Shown here piece by piece: positions 31,677 to 40,668 of a stretch of 64,000 nt of DNA (position 1 is its first letter; every line of letters begins with the position of its first letter). Location of the stretch: NCBI RefSeq assembly GCF_002135205.1, contig NZ_NEFZ01000001.1, forward strand, positions 124,001-188,000, in the 5' to 3' direction. Both the position numbers and the translations under genes were made by a program. The stretch comes from Acinetobacter sp. ANC 4204 (GTDB lineage: Bacteria; Pseudomonadota; Gammaproteobacteria; Pseudomonadales; Moraxellaceae). The notes below the pieces were generated by a model. It worked only from the letters and a program-made list of their open reading frames with translations. It was not told where the DNA came from and searched no databases.

Positions 31677-33326
31677 TTAAATTGCAGCTTGTAAGGTTTG
31701 TATCTTTGCCACTTCTTGCTGTTTCAATAAATTACGTTGAATTTTGCCACTCGACGTTTTCGGCAAGCTTTCAACAAACTCAATCTCTTTCGGATATGCA
31801 TGTTTAGATAAACGTGAACGCACATAGGCTTGGAGTTTGCTATCCAATTCTTTAGAGGCTTGGTACTGAGGTTTCAGCACCACAAAAGCTTTCACCACTT
31901 CAGTGCGTTCTGGGTCAGGCTTACCAATCACAGCCGACTCTAAAACCTCTACACACTCAAGCAAAGTACTTTCGACATCAAAAGGCCCAACTCGATAGCC
32001 TGACGTTGTAATGACATCGTCAGCACGTCCAACAAAATCGACACCGCCAATTTCATTCAGTTTGACCGTATCACCCGTTAAATAATACTGTCCCACAAAG
32101 GACTTTCGATTATTGCCACCATAGCCCTTAAACCATGTCAGTGGTGACTGGCTAAAGTCTATCGCCAACGTTCCAATCTCTCCGCGCTTCACTTCTTGGT
32201 GGTTCGCATCCAGTACAGCAAAGCGGTGTCCAGGATTGGCAAAGCCTGCCGACCCGACTTTTTTCTCATGCTCCAGTGCATGATGGTTGGCAATCACCAT
32301 GCCCAACTCAGTTTGTCCATACTGGTCATAAATGTTGACGTTCAGATCATTATTGAACCAATGAATCACTTCTGGGGTTAAAGGCTCACCTGCACTACTG
32401 ACGGCACGTAAGTGAGTTTTAATGGAAGGATCAAACTTTTCTTTGAAACCGAAGAACATTCGAAAAGCTGTAGGCGACCCCGTTAAGTTACTGACACGAT
32501 ACTTTTTAATAACCTCAACCGCATGATCCACGCTAAATGCACGCTCATCCATAATGATGCTATGCCCCAAGCTGAGCGGGCCTGTGATTCCATAGTACAA
32601 CCCATAAGCCCAGCCCGGATCGGCTAAATTCCAGAATGAATCATCATCTCTTAAATCTACCGCATATTGCATATAGCCCTTAAAAGCCAAAACTGCTTTT
32701 AAAGGGACAGGCACTGATTTCGCCAAACCTGTGGTGCCCGAGGTAAACATCATCAGGAAATCATCATCAAAGCTACGTAAAACAGCTTCACATTGATCGG
32801 ACTGTTGTTCTGCTTCCTGCCAAAAATCAGCTTCATTACTGGTGAAATTTATTCCCGCATTCACAGTCAGAATATGTTTGACTTCAACATGATTTAACTT
32901 TGGACGTTGCTCTGCATTGGTCACAATCAATTTAGTATTCGCAGTTAAAACTCGATGTTCAATCGCCTTCGACTCAAAAGCGGTGAACAGAGGTTGATAA
33001 ATTGCACCGATCCGCCATGTTGCTAAAATCGTAATCAATAGTTCTGGCGTACGCGGTAACAGCCCTGCGATACAGTCACCCACTTGAATGCCAATATGTT
33101 TAAAATAATTTGCCAACTGTGCTGAGGCAACATCGAGCTGTTCAAAACTCCATTGCTCAGACTCTCCATTTTTTCCTTCCCAAATGAGTGCTATTTTTTG
33201 CTGCCCGACATAACGCTGACAACACTCAATATAGGCATTTATTGCATTGGGTTGGCCGACCAATTGTTCTTGAATCAGTTGCTCATAGTTAAATTCTTGG
33301 TGGGCTTGTTCTAATGTCTTCATCAC
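31677..33326 (-). CDS. AMP-binding acyl-CoA synthetase
   Basis: A 549-residue enzyme of the ANL superfamily that activates a carboxylic acid to its CoA thioester with ATP. P-loop motif MFTSGTTGLAKSVPVP (about 193-208), YDQYGQTELGMV, YLTGDTVKLNEIGGVDFVGRADDVI and the C-terminal catalytic Lys in PKTSSGKIQRNLL are all present. The plan resembles medium- or short/branched-chain (ACSM/propionyl-like) synthetases. It should feed the dehydrogenase and SDR encoded upstream in the same leftward cluster. Exact substrate is unknown. Confidence 0.9.
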   Translation of the reverse strand: MMKTLEQAHQEFNYEQLIQEQLVGQPNAINAYIECCQRYVGQQKIALIWEGKNGESEQWSFEQLDVASAQLANYFKHIGIQVGDCIAGLLPRTPELLITILATWRIGAIYQPLFTAFESKAIEHRVLTANTKLIVTNAEQRPKLNHVEVKHILTVNAGINFTSNEADFWQEAEQQSDQCEAVLRSFDDDFLMMFTSGTTGLAKSVPVPLKAVLAFKGYMQYAVDLRDDDSFWNLADPGWAYGLYYGITGPLSLGHSIIMDERAFSVDHAVEVIKKYRVSNLTGSPTAFRMFFGFKEKFDPSIKTHLRAVSSAGEPLTPEVIHWFNNDLNVNIYDQYGQTELGMVIANHHALEHEKKVGSAGFANPGHRFAVLDANHQEVKRGEIGTLAIDFSQSPLTWFKGYGGNNRKSFVGQYYLTGDTVKLNEIGGVDFVGRADDVITTSGYRVGPFDVESTLLECVEVLESAVIGKPDPERTEVVKAFVVLKPQYQASKELDSKLQAYVRSRLSKHAYPKEIEFVESLPKTSSGKIQRNLLKQQEVAKIQTLQAAI

Positions 33327-33582
33327 GACAACCTCGTATTATCCATTTTTTAAGGCCAAATCCACTTTGGCCGTCCATGTTCTTTATCGTTTTAAGCGTT
33401 GAACTGACCTCATTGTCAGTCCTATATTGTTTGAATACCCAGAGCAGCTCAGCTACTCGACTTAATACCTGTAACTAACGGCTACACCTAGATAACCATG
33501 TTTTAAATGCACCTACAATTTCCAAATCCCTCAATGAAAGTGCAAGCTTTGAACATCGACCAAGGTCTAAAACTGAGTCGTC

Positions 33583-34719
33583 TTAAACCTTGGTGACTTC
33601 ACGTGCAATGACCAGACGTTGAATATCAGATGCTCCTTCATAAATCTGGCTCACACGAACATCCCGATAAATTCGCTCAACTGGAAAATCTGAGACATAG
33701 CCATAACCACCATGAATTTGAATAGCATCAGAACAAACACGCTCCGCCATAGTTGAGGCAAACAGTTTGGCCATAGACGCTTCTTTTAAACACGGCAATC
33801 CTGCATCCTTCAAAGCGGCTGCATGGAAAATTAACTGCCGTGCCGCTTCAATTTGTGTCGCCATATCAGCTAAACGAAAAGCAACCGCCTGATGTTGTAC
33901 AATCTCAACACCGAAGGCTTTACGGTCATTGGCATATTCAACCGCAGCATCTAAAGCGGCGCGCGCCATGCCTACTGATTGTGCAGCAATACCGATACGT
34001 CCTGACTCCAAATTTGAGAGCGCAATTTTATAGCCCTCACCTTCCGCGCCTAGCAAATGATCTGCTGGAATGCGGCAGTTCTCCAAAACGATGGTTGCCG
34101 TATCCGAACAGCGCTGCCCCATCTTTTCCTCTATACGAGAGACGATATAGCCTTCGGTATCGGTTGGGACTAAAAAGCAAGAAATACCTTTCTTACCCGC
34201 AGCTTTGTCTGTGACTGCAAAAACCAAAGCGACTTGAGCATACTTTCCTGTGGTAATGAATTGCTTGGTTCCATTCAACACCCATTCATCGCCCTCACGA
34301 ACAGCTTTACACTCCAATGCTCCTGCATCTGAGCCTGCTTGTGGTTCAGTGAGACAAAAACATCCCAACCACTCACCTGTGGCAAGCTTGCTTAAATATT
34401 TCTGCTTTTGCGCATCAGTGCCATAACGCTGGGTAATGCCACACGGCAATGAGTTTTGCACACTGACAATAGTCGAAATAGCACCATCACCTGCTGCAAT
34501 TTCCTCAAGTGCCACCACCAGTGAAATATAATCCAAGCCTGCACCACCCCACTCAGGTGAGACAGTCATACCCAAAGCACCTAACTCACCCAGCTCTTTG
34601 AGTTCTTGCGCAGGAAACTGTGCAGTTTTGTCACGTGCAGCTGCGGTTGGCTTCAGTTTTTCTTGCGAATAACTACGCAGCATATCCTGAACCATTTTTT
34701 GTTCTTCATTTAAAAGCAT
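33583..34719 (-). CDS. Acyl-CoA dehydrogenase
   Basis: A 378-residue FAD enzyme that makes the first alpha,beta double bond in acyl-CoA breakdown. Motifs: CFCLTEPQAGSDAGAL, the FITTGKYA strand, QHQAVAFRLADMATQI and the catalytic-base region QIYEGASDIQRLVIAREV with Glu. Length is typical of short or branched-chain dehydrogenases. It is separated from the SDR gene by 265 bp holding a repeat and from the synthetase by 256 bp, so separate promoters or a processed transcript are possible. Confidence 0.93.
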   Translation of the reverse strand: MLLNEEQKMVQDMLRSYSQEKLKPTAAARDKTAQFPAQELKELGELGALGMTVSPEWGGAGLDYISLVVALEEIAAGDGAISTIVSVQNSLPCGITQRYGTDAQKQKYLSKLATGEWLGCFCLTEPQAGSDAGALECKAVREGDEWVLNGTKQFITTGKYAQVALVFAVTDKAAGKKGISCFLVPTDTEGYIVSRIEEKMGQRCSDTATIVLENCRIPADHLLGAEGEGYKIALSNLESGRIGIAAQSVGMARAALDAAVEYANDRKAFGVEIVQHQAVAFRLADMATQIEAARQLIFHAAALKDAGLPCLKEASMAKLFASTMAERVCSDAIQIHGGYGYVSDFPVERIYRDVRVSQIYEGASDIQRLVIAREVTKV

Positions 34720-34756
34720 GGAGTGTCGTCCCTTCTCTGTTCAGGTTATTAAATTT

Positions 34757-34960
34757 AATAAATATTTGATACACGGCGACCCATTCTCAACCTGAAAGCC
34801 TTTCAAAAGATAATGTTTCTGCGAGAAAGTAGTCTGTAAATTTAATAAAACAGGTTTTGCGAATGGAGATGGTTTTGCCTACTTTTCCCGAAAGAAAAGT
34901 AGGTCGAACCGAAGGTTATAAGAAGCCTTTACTTATCGAGGCAAAGACTCCGTTATAAAT
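34757..34960 (-). repeat. Interspersed non-coding repeat, copy 2
   Basis: Diverged copy of the 31408-31620 element. It has TGATACACG, AGATAATGT, CAGGTTTTGC, TGGTTTTGCCTACTTTT and the inverted repeat CCTACTTTT/AAAAGTAGG around CCCGAAAG. It fills the gap between the SDR and acyl-CoA dehydrogenase genes. No ORF inside. The stem is conserved while the loop differs, which hints at an RNA structure. Confidence 0.75.
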
Positions 34961-34984
34961 TCAAAGATCACAAGTCAAAATAAA

Positions 34985-35755
34985 TTATTTAGGCTGCATA
35001 CGAATCGCGCCATCTAAACGAATCACTTCACCATTCAAATAACAATTTTCAAAAATATGGCCTACCAGCTGAGCAAACTCCTGCGGTTTTGCCAAACGCC
35101 TCGGAAATGGCACCATTTCACCTAGCGCATCTTGTACATTTTGCGGCATCGCCTTCAACATTGGCGTTTCCATAATGCCTGGAGCAATGGTCATCACTCG
35201 AATTTTTTCACGTGCTAGCTCGCGTGCCAGCGGCAAAGTCATTGAGACAACCGCGCCTTTCGATGCTGCATAAGCGGTCTGGCCAATTTGTCCGTCATAG
35301 GCTGCAACTGAAGCTGTATTCACAATCACGCCACGTTCCTCTTCACCGGCTTGAGGTTCATATTGCGCGATTAACTGCGCAGCAAAACGCAGCATATTAA
35401 AAGTACCTGAGACATTGATGTTTAATACTTTTTGGAATAACACCAGCTCATGAATACCCTCACGACCCAACACTTTGGCTGAAGGCGCTACACCCGCACA
35501 GTTCACCAAACCATTCAATTGTGCATATTCCGCCTCGACTTCTTGGAAGAAACTTTGCACGGCGTGCTCATCAGTAACATCAAGGCTTTTAAACCGAGCA
35601 TTTTCACCCAACTCACGCTGTAGCTCTTCACCTAAAGCTTGGTTCATATCTACCAAAATGACTTTCGCGCCTTGTTCAATCAAATGACGTGCTGTCGCCG
35701 CACCTAAACCCGATGCACCACCTGTGACGACAAAAACCTTCCCTTGAATCTTCAT
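34985..35755 (-). CDS. SDR 3-hydroxyacyl-CoA dehydrogenase (type II)
   Basis: A 256-residue short-chain dehydrogenase. The NAD-binding GGASGLGAATA (12-22), Asp in ILVDMNQ (NAD preference), the NCAG-type strand (LVNCAGVAPSA), and the Ser-Tyr-Lys triad in NTASVAAYDGQIGQTAYAASKGA are visible. The protein resembles the HSD17B10-type 3-hydroxyacyl-CoA dehydrogenases, which act on branched short-chain acyl-CoA. It is the first gene of the leftward acyl-CoA cluster and divergent from the AraC regulator. Confidence 0.92.
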   Translation of the reverse strand: MKIQGKVFVVTGGASGLGAATARHLIEQGAKVILVDMNQALGEELQRELGENARFKSLDVTDEHAVQSFFQEVEAEYAQLNGLVNCAGVAPSAKVLGREGIHELVLFQKVLNINVSGTFNMLRFAAQLIAQYEPQAGEEERGVIVNTASVAAYDGQIGQTAYAASKGAVVSMTLPLARELAREKIRVMTIAPGIMETPMLKAMPQNVQDALGEMVPFPRRLAKPQEFAQLVGHIFENCYLNGEVIRLDGAIRMQPK

Positions 35756-35898
35756 TTATTTTTCCTTGTATGATTGAATGCTACGACTTAAGAAGAAATG
35801 TAAACACAGAACCCTTTAAGTACAATTTCCAAATATTGCATCTTCCATGATGGTTTTGGACAATGCTCAAAATGCACAATAAAAATATGGAAGCCACT

Positions 35899-36924
35899 AT
35901 GACTGCATCGGAACATGCAAACGCCCAGAAAGATTCCATTTCAATTGCTTTGGTACAAGAAGCATTGTTTGAAGCTGAAAAGCAGGGATATGCAGTTGCT
36001 GATATTTTGAAAAATGCAGGCATCAATAACGAACTGTTAAGTGCGACAAAAGCACGAGTCTCAGTCAATCAATATGCACAGCTCTGGATTGAACTGGCCA
36101 ATGTCATGAATGATGAGTTTTTTGGGATGGATCGTCATGCTATGCGCCGTGGCAGTTTTCAGTTTTTATCTAAATCACTATTACACACCACCCAGCTCGA
36201 CCAAGCTATTCAGCATATTTTGCAATTTATGAATCTGGTACTAGACGACTTTAGCAGTCAACTCATGGTGCAAGAGCATTATGCCTATATTGTGATTTAT
36301 GAACGGCAACAGTCCAAGCGGATGTTTAGTTACGCAACTTACATCATGTTGATTCATGCACTTATGTGTTGGCTAGTGGGCCAACGGGTGATTTTGAATC
36401 AAATTCAACTCAAATGTGATGCACCTACAGATGATATCGACTACAAAGTTCGTTTTTGTGAAAATATCCAATATCAAATGGCGGAAAACTATATTCAGTT
36501 CGATGCCAATTATTTAAAAATGCAAATAAAACAGGACAGTAAATCGTGGTATCAATTTATTCAGCAAACCCCACATATTTTACTGACCCGTTATAAAAAT
36601 CCACATTCAACCAGTGCCCAAATTCGTCGCTATTTAATGCAAGAGCCACCTATACAATGGCTTGAACTGTCTGAAATTGCCCATCATTTCAATATGTCTG
36701 AGGCGACTATTCAGCGGCGACTGAAAAGCGAAGGTTTCAGTTATCAGCAACTGAAAAATGATATACGCCGTGATATGGCGATTGAGTTGCTCAGTAACAG
36801 CCAAGTATCATTACAAGACATTAGCACTGAACTCAATTTTCATGATCCGAGTGCGTTCCACCGTGCTTTTAAAAAGTGGACTGGGGTCAGTCCCGGTGCT
36901 TATCGTCAAAATAAGGACGCTTAA
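35899..36924 (+). CDS. AraC-family transcriptional regulator
   Basis: I choose the ATG at 35899 because GGAAG lies five nt upstream; ATGs at 35863 and 35887 are in frame. The protein (341 residues) has an N-terminal Arabinose_bd-like sensor domain (about 20-200) and a C-terminal AraC domain. The first HTH is LSEIAHHFNMSEATIQRRLKSEG, the second is VSLQDISTELNFHDPSAFHRAFKKW with GVSPGAYR. It is divergent from the acyl-CoA cluster and probably activates it in answer to a fatty or branched acid (inference). It sits in OruR/ArgR-like group by layout. Confidence 0.9.
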   Translation: MTASEHANAQKDSISIALVQEALFEAEKQGYAVADILKNAGINNELLSATKARVSVNQYAQLWIELANVMNDEFFGMDRHAMRRGSFQFLSKSLLHTTQLDQAIQHILQFMNLVLDDFSSQLMVQEHYAYIVIYERQQSKRMFSYATYIMLIHALMCWLVGQRVILNQIQLKCDAPTDDIDYKVRFCENIQYQMAENYIQFDANYLKMQIKQDSKSWYQFIQQTPHILLTRYKNPHSTSAQIRRYLMQEPPIQWLELSEIAHHFNMSEATIQRRLKSEGFSYQQLKNDIRRDMAIELLSNSQVSLQDISTELNFHDPSAFHRAFKKWTGVSPGAYRQNKDA

Positions 36925-37227
36925 CTGAGGTCGATTGGTATAAGCAACTACGAGATGCTCTTGCTCTTTCTACATCACAAATCACTAGCCAATAAAATTC
37001 TCTCGTTCAAGTAAAACCTTAACATACTATTGTTCTGACTTGGGTTTTGATTTGCCAAATGAAATGTCAACAGAGCTTATACATTAAATTGAATTTTTGA
37101 TGCTCATTCATCGGAAAATCAAGGTGCTGTCGCACTTTGTCACTGACTTCAAAAAATTAACTGCCATAGTGATCTCGTCATATTGTTCTTGACACAATGT
37201 TGAATAAAAACATCATGGAGGGAAAAC
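36925..37227. other. Intergenic stretch with no recognised feature
   Basis: A 303-bp gap between the AraC gene and the phosphodiesterase gene, both rightward. No ORF of substance and no terminator-grade hairpin seen. GGAGGG right at the 3' end is the ribosome site of the next gene. A TTGACA at about 37190 is a possible -35, without a clear -10. Confidence 0.5.
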
Positions 37228-38577
37228 ATGAGTAGCCAATTAAATAAAAACTTAATGAAAAATATCGGATGGTTATCATTATTAGTGTGCAGTCAGCCAG
37301 TGATAGCCGACTCATACGTTTATGTGACCAATACCACCCCTGAAACAGTCTCCGTCAATATTAATCATCACGGTACACGCACCTTAACGCAAGGGAGTCA
37401 ATGGGCTCAAGAAGCCACTCAAATTGCCCCTTATGAAACCAAACGTGTACTGCGTTATAACCGTTATACTGGGCTAAAGTCAGGCCAAACCTATAATTTT
37501 GATACCGTGATTACAGGCGGTGGTTCAAGCGTCACCCTGAAACAATCTATGACTGGCACTTGGTCTGGAAGTAATATTAAACATTCTGCATCTGGCAGTG
37601 ATTTCTCTGCACCATGGTTCAACGACCGTAACATTCAGCGTTTCAACACCAATTATGCAGGAAAAACGGCGCAGACTGCTTTTAAAGCTGAATACACTGG
37701 TGGTTATGACGACTTCCACTACACCATCCATCAAAATACCGTGCCAGAACCTGTTGCCAGCAGTGCCGATGAGTTTAAAGTTTTAACCTACAATATTTAT
37801 GCCCTTCCTTTGGTGGCAAGTAAAATTGATGAACGCTTAGAACAACTACCACAAAACCTAAAAGGCTACGACGCGATTTTATTCCAAGAGACCTTTGCTT
37901 CTGGTCGTACCGCCATGTTGGCCAAATTAGCTCAGGAATATCCGTACCAAACTTATATTCCAGTCGGTTCAGGCTACAACATTTATGACAGCGGCATATT
38001 GGTTGCCAGTCGCCACCCGATTGTACAAACGGATCATTTTATTTACCCAAGCTGTACAGGGATTGACTGTTTTGCCGATAAAGGCGTGATTTATGCTGAA
38101 ATTCTCAAGAATGGCAAAGCCTATCATGTGACCTCCACGCATACCGCATCGTTTGATACCGACGCGGCACGTGATATGCGCCAGCAACAATTTAAGCAAA
38201 TCCGCGCTTTGGTCGATAAGCAAAATATCCCGTCATTTGATGCAGTACTTATGGGCGGTGACTTTAATGTCAACAAGCTACTGTGGCCGCAAGATTATGC
38301 ACAAATGCAAATTAACTTGAATGGTACGGTACCAGTCAGCACAGGATATACCGAATCAACCTTCGATCCACGGGTGAATAAACTCGCGGGTGCAGGACTC
38401 ACGGGCGGCTCTACCGTAGAGTATTTAGACTATGTGGTGTCATCCAATAACCACCGTCAGCCTATACAAGCACGTAATAATGTCCGTATTCTTCGTTCGG
38501 CTACCGATCCCTTGTTTATGACTTGGGACTTATCTGACCACTTCCCTGTCATGGGCCAATTCCAATACAACCCATAA
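37228..38577 (+). CDS. Secreted sphingomyelinase-like phosphodiesterase
   Basis: The 449-residue protein starts with a signal peptide (WLSLLVCSQPVIADS). An N-terminal beta domain (about 25-175) precedes an endonuclease/exonuclease/phosphatase fold. The metal and catalytic motifs of neutral sphingomyelinases are visible: Asn in LTYNIYALP, Glu in LFQETF, Asp/Asn in GGDFNVN and DLSDHFPV with the terminal Asp-His. It should hydrolyse a phosphosphingolipid or phospholipid headgroup outside the cell or in the periplasm. GGAGGG precedes the ATG. A chaperone-like gene follows in 10 bp. Substrate is inferred from family only. Confidence 0.88.
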   Translation: MSSQLNKNLMKNIGWLSLLVCSQPVIADSYVYVTNTTPETVSVNINHHGTRTLTQGSQWAQEATQIAPYETKRVLRYNRYTGLKSGQTYNFDTVITGGGSSVTLKQSMTGTWSGSNIKHSASGSDFSAPWFNDRNIQRFNTNYAGKTAQTAFKAEYTGGYDDFHYTIHQNTVPEPVASSADEFKVLTYNIYALPLVASKIDERLEQLPQNLKGYDAILFQETFASGRTAMLAKLAQEYPYQTYIPVGSGYNIYDSGILVASRHPIVQTDHFIYPSCTGIDCFADKGVIYAEILKNGKAYHVTSTHTASFDTDAARDMRQQQFKQIRALVDKQNIPSFDAVLMGGDFNVNKLLWPQDYAQMQINLNGTVPVSTGYTESTFDPRVNKLAGAGLTGGSTVEYLDYVVSSNNHRQPIQARNNVRILRSATDPLFMTWDLSDHFPVMGQFQYNP

Positions 38578-38586
38578 GGAAGAATA

Positions 38587-39546
38587 ATGAAGCGCTTACG
38601 GCTTATCGCTTTGGTGCTGAGTGTATTGGTGATCGGTGTGGTGATATGGTTGGGCCTTGGCCCATCCTATGCCACATCGGGTCAAACTCAGGCATCCTCA
38701 CCGTCCCTTACAGAGACTGCTCAACCCAGCAGTTTGCAAGAGAAGCTTGCTGCTGCAAACAACGACGAGTCAAAAATGCAGCAACAACAGCAACAAGAAT
38801 CCATCCAACAAATTATTCAACACTTTCAAAAAAATCCGGGCAATATCACACAATTATTAAACCAGTTACAACAAAACTGCCCCGATACCAACTGTCAGGC
38901 ATTATTAAAACAGGTATTGGCCGAATATCCAGATCAGCAGTTTGCCCAGACCTTAAAACGATTGATAGAACGCCTACCACTGTACGAAAAAGAAATGCAA
39001 GCTAAAACCATGTCCACACAAATGACACCACAACAGCGTTATCAGGAAATTTGGAACTTACGTGAGCAGACTTTAGGTAAGCAAGAAACACAACTCGGCT
39101 TTGCTGAAGAAAAAGAATTTGCCAGCTATCAGTTTGCTTATGGTGAACTCTTGGGACGAGCACCGCAAATGACACTACAACAACGTCTGAGTGAACTTGC
39201 GCAATTACAGCAACAATATAAAAACTCGAGCAAAAACATTGATGGTCAAAGTGGTGGTTATGATAAAGCCCTTAAATTGGCTTTAATTGGCGTCACCGAC
39301 CCAATACAGCAACAAGAAATTACCCAACACATTCGTAACAGCTACTTTTCAGGCAAAGAAGCGGCGCAAATGGCTGAACGCGAACAACAAGTCGCTCGTC
39401 AGCAACAACAGATCGCCAGTTACCAATCTGAGCTTTCTGCTCTAAACCAAGAAATGAACCAGCAAAAACAAAATTTAGCTGAAAGTGCATGGCAACAGCA
39501 GTATCAACTCCGCCTAGAACAACTGAGGCAAAAGCACTTTAACTAG
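38587..39546 (+). CDS. Lipase-chaperone-like protein (LifO-type, Gln-rich)
   Basis: The 319-residue protein has an N-terminal membrane anchor (LIALVLSVLVIGVVIWLG) and a periplasmic helical, very Gln-rich body. The stretch YQEIWNLREQTLGKQETQLGFAEEKEFA matches the pattern of lipase-specific foldases (Lif/LifO; FGAEAA-x-LF). The usual RxxFDY motif near the N-terminus is not visible. It follows the sphingomyelinase gene by 9 bp, so its client is probably that enzyme rather than a lipase. It looks like a co-evolved foldase pair. The family link is moderate. Confidence 0.7.
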   Translation: MKRLRLIALVLSVLVIGVVIWLGLGPSYATSGQTQASSPSLTETAQPSSLQEKLAAANNDESKMQQQQQQESIQQIIQHFQKNPGNITQLLNQLQQNCPDTNCQALLKQVLAEYPDQQFAQTLKRLIERLPLYEKEMQAKTMSTQMTPQQRYQEIWNLREQTLGKQETQLGFAEEKEFASYQFAYGELLGRAPQMTLQQRLSELAQLQQQYKNSSKNIDGQSGGYDKALKLALIGVTDPIQQQEITQHIRNSYFSGKEAAQMAEREQQVARQQQQIASYQSELSALNQEMNQQKQNLAESAWQQQYQLRLEQLRQKHFN

Positions 39547-40024
39547 TGGCGTAAACGTTCATCATTCTCTACCCCAAACACAGACAACTAAAGCAAGGTG
39601 ATGTACCTCAACTTGCTTTAGCTTGTATTTATAAATTGTAATTCCACAATATGTCTACGTTTGAATCAGTAATCTTAAAATAAAGAACATTCCAGAGAAT
39701 CCAAAATATAATTAATTTATTTCAATAACTTGAAAACAATTCAAATAAATTTTTAATTGAAACTCCACGATATTCCGCACTGAACGCTTCTTTTTGATCT
39801 ATCCGAGCCCCTTGCAACAGTCGTATGAAATGCACACAGGCACTCAATTTAATAAATTTAAGCTTTTCATTCACTTAACAAATCCATCTTTCATTTATCG
39901 GAATCTATTTGCAAAAAATTCCAAAATGGATTATTTTTCAACCAATTTTAAAGCATTCTTTAATGCTTATTTCTGGCTGTACTCCCCCCTGTTTAATCAC
40001 CTTATTTCTTTTAAAGGTTATGAC
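39547..40024. other. Intergenic stretch, AT-rich
   Basis: A 478-bp gap. It holds a hairpin at 39589-39620 (TAAAGCAAG with CTTGCTTTA, possible terminator for the preceding operon). From 39794 an open frame runs in-phase into the next gene, but lacks protein-like character and a ribosome site, so I read it as non-coding. Nothing else is recognised. Confidence 0.5.
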
Positions 40025-40378
40025 ATGCTTAAAATGATTGATGTTCTCGATCAACGTCTGGTGCAAAACTTTACTCAAGCTTTGCAGTCTCCTACCCCAC
40101 AATTTGAAGAGCAACTGGATCAAGGCATTCTCAATGCATCAGACCTCGAATTAAATCATGCTGTTACTGCATTTTTTAATGAAGTTGATGCGATTGAAGC
40201 TGCTCAAGCGTTGGATATTAGCGCTGACCGTATTCAAGCCCTGCAGTTAGGTGCATCGTTTAAAGATGAACAATATCTAGCCGATCTAAAGAAAATTGTG
40301 ACGCTTTGCCTTGCACTTGAAACTGATGCTTTAGAGCAAGTTGAAGTGTCTGACAGCTTACAAGACTATCCTATGTAA
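40025..40378 (+). CDS. Conserved-looking small protein of unknown function
   Basis: I take the ATG at 40025 (117 residues) because AAAGG lies upstream and the preceding in-frame part is unlike protein. The protein (MLKMIDVLDQRLVQNFTQAL, then helices with DLELNHAVTAFFNEVDAIEAAQ) is acidic and all-helical. No domain is recognised. It stands alone between two gaps and ends at a strong terminator (40393-40423). It may be a stress or regulatory protein specific to the genus. Confidence 0.7.
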   Translation: MLKMIDVLDQRLVQNFTQALQSPTPQFEEQLDQGILNASDLELNHAVTAFFNEVDAIEAAQALDISADRIQALQLGASFKDEQYLADLKKIVTLCLALETDALEQVEVSDSLQDYPM

Positions 40379-40392
40379 GCTTGCAATCCCTC

Positions 40393-40423
40393 AAAAAAAA
40401 GCGACTTTTACAGTCGCTTTTTT
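40393..40423 (+). terminator. Rho-independent terminator
   Basis: AAAAGCGACT pairs with AGTCGCTTTT over a 5-nt loop; As precede and Ts follow. It closes the 40025-40378 gene. Confidence 0.85.
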
Positions 40424-40668
40424 ACATTCAAAATGAATGATTTAGTTATGCAATCTTCATATAAGAAGAAATTATTCTATGCTTTTTGGAAGTTATTCTA
40501 TACTCCAAAAACTGCACATAGCTCAATCAAGTTATTAAAATTCAGATAGTTAAACTAAGACTACCCGTTTATTTCAATTTAATATTTTGTTATCCATTTT
40601 TCTTTTTTTATTTTTCGCATCCATCAGGTTAAAAGAACCCACAAATGAACTTATTTAAATGATGCAAC

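Noticed and set aside
31408..34960. The paired repeats as an insertion sequence or composite transposon
   Set aside because: No transposase or terminal inverted repeats; the copies are diverged and the genes between are normal metabolic genes.
39794..40024. In-frame upstream extension of the 40025 gene
   Set aside because: Aromatic, low-complexity translation unlike the helical acidic protein, and no ribosome site; AAAGG favours 40025.
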